A stretch of DNA of 64,000 nucleotides from Delphinapterus leucas (Eukaryota > Chordata > Mammalia > Artiodactyla > Monodontidae): assembly GCF_002288925.2 (NCBI RefSeq), contig NW_022098004.1, positions 10,583,980-10,647,979 on the forward strand. The letters run 5' to 3'. Position 1 is the first letter of the stretch. Every line of letters begins with the position of its first letter. Shown here piece by piece: positions 59,182 through 64,000 of the stretch. The notes beneath the pieces are model-generated. The model was not told where the DNA came from. It worked only from the letters and a program-made list of their open reading frames with translations, and did not search any database. The position numbers were made by a program, and so were the translations under genes.

Positions 59182-61431
59182 GTTATCAGCTTTAAATGAG
59201 ATAATGCTTGTACAGTGCTTTGCCTGGCATAACACTAGGTATTGCTGCTGTAATTTTTTTAAAGCGATCAAGTACATTACTGAAGACAAGAAATAAGCTT
59301 CCAAGCAGGCACTAAATAAAAAGTCGGTCTTCAGAACCTATGCATAACTCTTTAGTTTCCATGGGAGAATTAGGACAACTTCCTTAAAAGGAAAAAGGGG
59401 CCTCAAGTAATGAAACAAAAATGAAGCTGATTGAAGGCATTTATAGTTTGCACATTAAAAATTAAAAGTGGGAGTGACAGAAAGCAAGCCGTTTACCCAA
59501 GATTACTCAATGTGTCCTTTGTTTTAACTTCGTGTGCCCCAAGCGGAGCCTGCATCCCCCTTCCTTCAGAGGGCAGTTGGTAGAGTCCAGCCCCCGTCTG
59601 TGGTTTTCCAACTTAAGAAGCTGTAAATTTTATAGCTCCGCACCCCGCGGTCAGAGCTGCTGAGTGCTGTGTCTGAAGTCAGGTGGTTGGTGTGTTAAAG
59701 GTAGACACTGAACAGTTCTACTGAGGACCTGGAAGCATTTAAGGAGGTTGCTTGCCAACTGTAAGTTAGAGACCCAGTGCCAGTTGGCTGGAAAATCCTC
59801 TGGACTGAGTCCAGTTAAGTAGACTGAATTGCTGGCAGTCTTTCCAAACTTGTGCATTTCACAGCTGGGCTATACAGTCCGACGCGCAGCACGGGGCGTT
59901 ATTGTGACGTTGTGCTACGATGGGGGGTGGGGGAGGGTTGTGGCATCCATGTGACATGGAGGGCCTTTGTGTTCTCCACTGGTGCTGAAAAAAGTTATCG
60001 ACTGCGCTTGACAGGGTCACTGAAAATATCTCTAAATAGATGTGAGTGATGGGAATTAGCATTTTCAAATGACGTATTGTTTCAGATGTGTTCGCTCCTC
60101 AGCATCCACAGAGGCAGTTAGAATCTTAGCTACGCGCTTATCACACATCGTCCCACGGTCCTGCTTCCGAGCGTCGGGTGGGTCGCGCTGTCTGTGGTCA
60201 AGGTGATGGTCATGGTCACACTGAGGTACTTAGGTATAGCCGAGCCTGCCAAATTAGTGGGTGTCATGTCCACTGAGAGGAGTGGGCAAAGTCATTGTTA
60301 GACCGCAGGACCATGTAGAATTTGGAACATTTTAAATTGTGTCTTAAAACTGATGCAGGTGAGAAAACCTCAGCCTTAAGGTTGGGCAGAGGTGGCTTCA
60401 TGGACGTGGAACCCGCAAAGTCACAGGGGACCTTGGACCCAGAAGTGCCTTATGTTTGGTTCACTGTTCTGTTGTCACCAGCTTGAAATCCTTAATCATT
60501 TTTTTAAACGAGGGGCCTTGCATTTCCATTTTCCTCTGGGCCCCGCAAATTATGTAGCCATTCCTGTGGGTGGGATTGACATTTTTTTTTTTTAAACAAA
60601 GTCCAGTCTTTCTTCAGAATGGAGTAAAGAAGGGACCTAGAGATTCTTTCAGCCAGACGATCAGTCTATTTCCAAAGGATTGGCTATTGCAAGCATCAAA
60701 CAGTAGAAGATAAGACAACTGCTGTGTATTCCATTCTTGGCTACTTTGTTCCTCATACAGGATTAGAAAAAGGGCAGAGAATGCCTGAATTATCATAGAG
60801 AAGCAAATAATGTAATTGGCAAATACTCATCTTTTATATATTTGGTCTTGGTGTCTATTTGTTTAAATAATTACTCTCTTTAAGAAGGCTTTGTGAGCTG
60901 ATGTTAAAGTAAATTCTAAAGTCAGCTTTCTGCTGGTTTATACAAATACTGTCCTTCAGCCTACGTGATTACACATAGAACTCCCCTGTGACCTTACAGA
61001 TACACAGACATTATAGTGAAGCCGTGAGTCATTTGATTTTTTTTAAACTTGAGAGTCTTATTCATTTGTGCATTCAATGAATGCATTAATATGTCCAACA
61101 AAAAAATATAAACAATATGTCCTGTAGGCCATTGGCTATAGAACTATACTAGTAATATGACAGTAACCAGCTACGACATATGTTATGAGTTAGTCATTTA
61201 AAGTTGCATAATTTCGTGCACATTTACAGTAAATCGTGGGAGTTATTTCTCTTCTTGACGTGGCTGCATAAGTAAGCTTCTTTTATTACCTTGATAGTAT
61301 GAAATGGAGTAGTTGCCTTCTTGCTATTAACTACTTTTAGCGCAGACGTTTTACTTTTCAGAGGATCTTTACATATTTTTGCTTCACCTAAGGGAAGGAA
61401 GGTGGGAAACTCAATATGAAAGTTTGTCCTT

Positions 61432-61623
61432 GGGCTTCCCTGGTGGCGCAGTGGTTGAGAGTCCGCCTGCCGATGCAGCGGACGCGGGTTCGTGCCCCGG
61501 TCCGGGGGGATCCCACATGCCGCGGAGCGGCTGGGCCCGTGAGCCATGGCCGCTGAGCCTGCGCTCCGCAGTGGGAGAGGCCACAGCAGTGAGAGGCCCG
61601 CATACTGCAAAAAAAAAAAAAAA
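61432..61623 (+). mobile_element. CHR-type SINE with an internal deletion
   Basis: Young-type head and tail, but the 'gcgtccggagcctgt' segment normally before 'gctccgcaa' is missing, so this copy is about 15 bp shorter. Confidence 0.93.
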
Positions 61624-61696
61624 GAAAAGAGAGGATCAGGAAGGGAGGCAAATAATGTGATAATGTGTTTGCCTAAACCAAAAACAAGGTGATATC

Positions 61697-62233
61697 CAGA
61701 CACAGAAAACAAACTTACGGTTACCAAAGGGGAAGGGGTGGGGGGATAAATCAGGAGCTTGGGATGAACAGATACACATTACTATATATAAAATAGATGA
61801 ACAACAAGGCCCTACTGTATAGCACAGGGGACTCTATTCGATACCTTTTTTTTTTTTTTTTTGGGTACGCGGGCCTCTCACTGCTGTGGCCTCTCCCGTT
61901 GCGGAGCACAGGCTCCGGACGCGCAGGCTCAGCGGCCATGGCTCACGGGCCCAGCCGCGCCGCAGCATGCAGGATCTTCCCGGACTGGGGCACAAACCCT
62001 TGTCCCCTGCATCGGCAGGCAGACTCTCAACCACTGCGCCACCAGGGAAGCCCTATTCAATATCTTGTAATAACCTATGATGGAAAAGAATTTGGAAAAG
62101 AATATATATACATACACACATGTGCGCACACACACACACACATATATATACACACACACCTATAACAGAATCACTTTGCTACACCTGAAAGTAACACAAC
62201 ATTGTAAATCAACTATACTCCAAGAAAAAAAAA
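61697..62233 (+). mobile_element. L1 3' end with target duplication, split by a SINE
   Basis: L1 3'-UTR: 'aaacttacggttaccaaagg', 'actatatataaaatagatga', 'gaatcactttgctacacctg', 'caactatactcc' and poly-A. Direct repeats AAGGTGATATC at 61686-61696 and 62234-62244. A CA/TA tract (62110-62160) is part of it. Confidence 0.93.
61846..62052 (-). mobile_element. CHR-type SINE inside the L1 3' end
   Basis: Complete reverse-oriented copy. The L1 sequence CTATTCGATACC (61834-61845) recurs as CTATTCAATATC (62053-62064) after it. Confidence 0.94.
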
Positions 62234-63442
62234 AAGGTGATATCTTACAGTCTTTAGGCACATTTTGTTGGAGGGCCTAAATTCTATTTTAATTTCATTC
62301 ACCAGTCACCTGTGTGATCTTGCACAAGTTCATTCTTCTCAGTTTTTTTTTTTTCGATGAAAAAATAGACACCTACATTATAGAGTTGTTAGAGGACTCT
62401 TGAAATAATGCATAGAAAAAGCCCAGCAGAGTGTCTGACACCTGGGAAGTGCCAGTAAATGATGGCTCTTATTTTTGTAGTCAGACCTGATAGTGTCAGA
62501 TTTATCCCAAGTCCTTGCCCTTTTGAGGTCAGATCCATTCCAGTATATATATTACCAACCACGACGTCTGATCGTATTTCTTTTTGTCTTATCTGCTCAT
62601 CCTGGGACACAGTTAACAGACACCTGCTCTTTGGGCAGATTCTCTTTGGAAATCCTATTGGGAATCTGCCTGGATTCTAAGGTTGATGATAGGGATTCTA
62701 AGTGGGGTGTTCTGAGGTTTTCTGTGTGCTTCCCTTGTGTCTAGCATCTACTGGCATCCAGGAGAGGGATTATAAGTTGTGAGCCAGGATAAATCATAAA
62801 AGTCTATATACGCTGATTCAATTTCAGCCGTTATCTCTGGAGCACCACCATGACTAGAACCTCTCTGCAAGAGTTGTTGAACTGTCTAGTGTCATACCTA
62901 AAATAATAGAACAAAGATATATGGGCCAAAGGTTTGAGACCGTAGGGGGGGGGAAAGACATTTAAACATCCCAAACCTGGGAGGTTCCACATATATCTAC
63001 CCAGTATTCAGTATGAGAATGATTTCTGCTGAGAGTTTTATGCCTGTTTTGAGAGTTAGCATATTTTAGTATCATGCTAGGCTTTCAAGTTTAAAGTGAA
63101 GGTTGAGACCTCATAGTATAACCTCTCCTTCAACACAAGGTAAAAATCTATTTTCTTGCCTTATTCATTGGATATGCCTAGAACTGAGGGTTGTGGGCTT
63201 ATAGCAAATGTCCTGTTTTCCTACTGTCTTTCTAAATCACAGTTCTGATGCTCTAGAGGTACACATTTTAAAGTGTCATGGGCAAACTTTAAATCAACAT
63301 AAAACCTACTTGGGAACAATGATGTGAACCGGCTTTGAGGTCAAAATGGCATGCAAATATCTCTAAAATGTTCAGTGAGATTTCTGGAATTCCAGGGTCT
63401 GACCTGTATCTTGATCTCTGATTTGTATCTTACACTGTCCAG

Positions 63443-63584
63443 ATTCTGATGCAAGGCAAAAATCCGGGGATATCTTGGAAGTATGCACTTCCCCAGGTCG
63501 TGAATGGAACTCAGCCAGCCTCAGAAAGACACAGCCACACCTGGAGCACAGTGCAGTCAGATTGCTCCTTCTCCTGTGGTGGAG
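63443..63584 (+). CDS. ADAMTS18: ADAMTS18 exon N: end of the spacer, start of TSR2
   Basis: Encodes residues 680-726 plus one base of codon 727; acceptor 'ctgtccag', donor G|GTAGTT. ILMQGKNPGISWKYALPQ ends the spacer; N-glycosylation sequon NGT at 700. TWSTVQSDCSFSCGGG (712 on) opens the second TSR, with CSFSCG giving a possible O-fucosylation Ser723. Identity rests on strong agreement with human ADAMTS18 by recall (LMQGKNPGI, WKYALP, SCGGG). The donor is weak beyond GT (GTAGTT instead of GTRAGT). The linker 703-711 has diverged. Confidence 0.95.
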
Positions 63585-64000
63585 GTAGTTGATTTCCTCA
63601 CCGTCTTCCACGTCTCTCCTCAAACAGGGTCTTTCACTGGTTTGCAGGGTAGAAATAGAGACATAGATGTAGAGCACAAACATGGACACCACGGGGGGAA
63701 TAGTGGCGGGCAGGGGTGGGTGGTGGGATGAATTGGGAGATTGGGATTGACATATATACACTATTATGTATAAAATAGATAACTAATAAGAACCTGCTGT
63801 ATAAAAAAATTAAATTCAAAAAAAATTACAGCAACAGAAAAAAAAATGAAATTATGTTCTTCTACTTCAAAGTCATCCATGGTTCCTCTTTGCACTTGGA
63901 TGAAACCCACGCTCCTCGTTGTGGCCCACTGGACCCCGTGTGGTCTGGCCCCTGCCTCAGTTTCCTTTTGTAGAACCCCCCCACCTGCCCTGTTTTTAAA
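63585..64000 (+). other. ADAMTS18: ADAMTS18 intron after exon N, 5' part
   Basis: Begins with GTAGTT. Most of it is an L1 3'-UTR piece. The last 130 bp show a worn repeat-like sequence ('catccatggttcctctttgc') and no gene. The remaining TSR and PLAC exons must lie beyond the window. Confidence 0.85.
63647..63845 (+). mobile_element. L1 3'-UTR fragment just after exon N
   Basis: 'tagaaatagagacatagatg', 'gaattgggagattgggattg', 'actattatgtataaaatag', 'aataagaacctgctgtataa' and an A-rich end, starting about 62 bp after the exon N donor. Confidence 0.88.

Larger units (their letters stand above)
48482..63442 (+). other. ADAMTS18: ADAMTS18 intron M/N (about 15 kb)
   Basis: The largest complete intron here, 14961 bp, phase 0. 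It contains MIR-like pieces (about 49070-49400, 50510-50710, 54840-54960, 58840-59260, 62290-62470), SINEs at 49575, 53262, 55108, 58985, 61432 and 61846, L1 fragments at 49977, 51084 and 61697, and a CT-rich tract at 57119. 52440-53170, 53480-54800, 55690-57000, 57570-58800, 59270-61420 and 62480-63430 show no gene or clear young repeat. No exon was missed in reading frame: exon M ends and exon N starts in phase 0. Confidence 0.85.

Noticed and set aside
11292..63584. The paralogue ADAMTS16 as the identity of the gene
   Set aside because: Recalled ADAMTS16 differs at many diagnostic sites (catalytic start, GNPCRKAEGN versus GNMCKKSEGN, spacer and Cys-rich sequences), where this gene follows ADAMTS18.

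Overview
The window is mammalian, and almost certainly cetacean, nuclear DNA. It carries many copies of the tRNA-derived CHR-type SINEs typical of whales and dolphins (head GGGCTTCCCTGGTGGCGCAG, with an RNA polymerase III B-box-like GGTTCG). It also holds several 5'-truncated L1 elements, old mammalian MIR, MER5-like and MER20 repeats, and split protein-coding exons with GT-AG borders. The young CHR copies with the 'gcggtacgcgggcctctcac' type tail suggest a toothed whale, but the species cannot be fixed from this sequence.

Only one gene is visible: ADAMTS18, on the + strand, a secreted zinc metalloprotease. Fourteen consecutive internal coding exons lie between 11292 and 63584. Their phases join without a gap and give 2179 nt (726 codons plus one base) with no stop. 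In order they encode the end of the propeptide with a cysteine-switch-like Cys, a furin-type RPRR site, the reprolysin catalytic domain (zinc motif HESGHNFGMVHD split by an intron, then a Met-turn), the disintegrin-like domain, the first thrombospondin type-1 repeat (TSR1), the Cys-rich domain, the spacer, and the start of TSR2. By recall of the human gene (23 exons) these are about exons 4 to 17. The signal peptide, most of the propeptide and the C-terminal TSR/PLAC part lie outside the window. Residue numbers in the exon entries count from the first codon of the first exon seen here. Exons are called A to N.

Layout: 1-11290 is the 3' part of an upstream intron, rich in repeats. 11292-16031 holds exons A-D (propeptide end and first half of the protease). 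20652-26415 holds exons E-G (active site, start of disintegrin). 31664-42255 holds exons H-J (disintegrin, TSR1, Cys-rich). 46430-48481 is a compact cluster of exons K-M (Cys-rich and spacer). A 15-kb intron follows, then exon N at 63443-63584. Introns make up about 97% of the window and are filled by SINEs, L1 3' ends, MIRs, DNA-transposon fossils and simple repeats. A few stretches look repeat-free and may be regulatory.

The most notable points are: a 267-nt intron (13978-14244) that is a multiple of three and stop-free in the ADAMTS18 frame, so its retention would insert 89 residues into the catalytic domain; a 21-T run directly before the acceptor of exon L; several nested or inverted retroposon insertions with clean target-site duplications; and inverted SINE pairs that could form long hairpins in the pre-mRNA. 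No unknown multi-gene system was found. Repeat family names and comparisons with human ADAMTS18/16 come from memory and were not searched.
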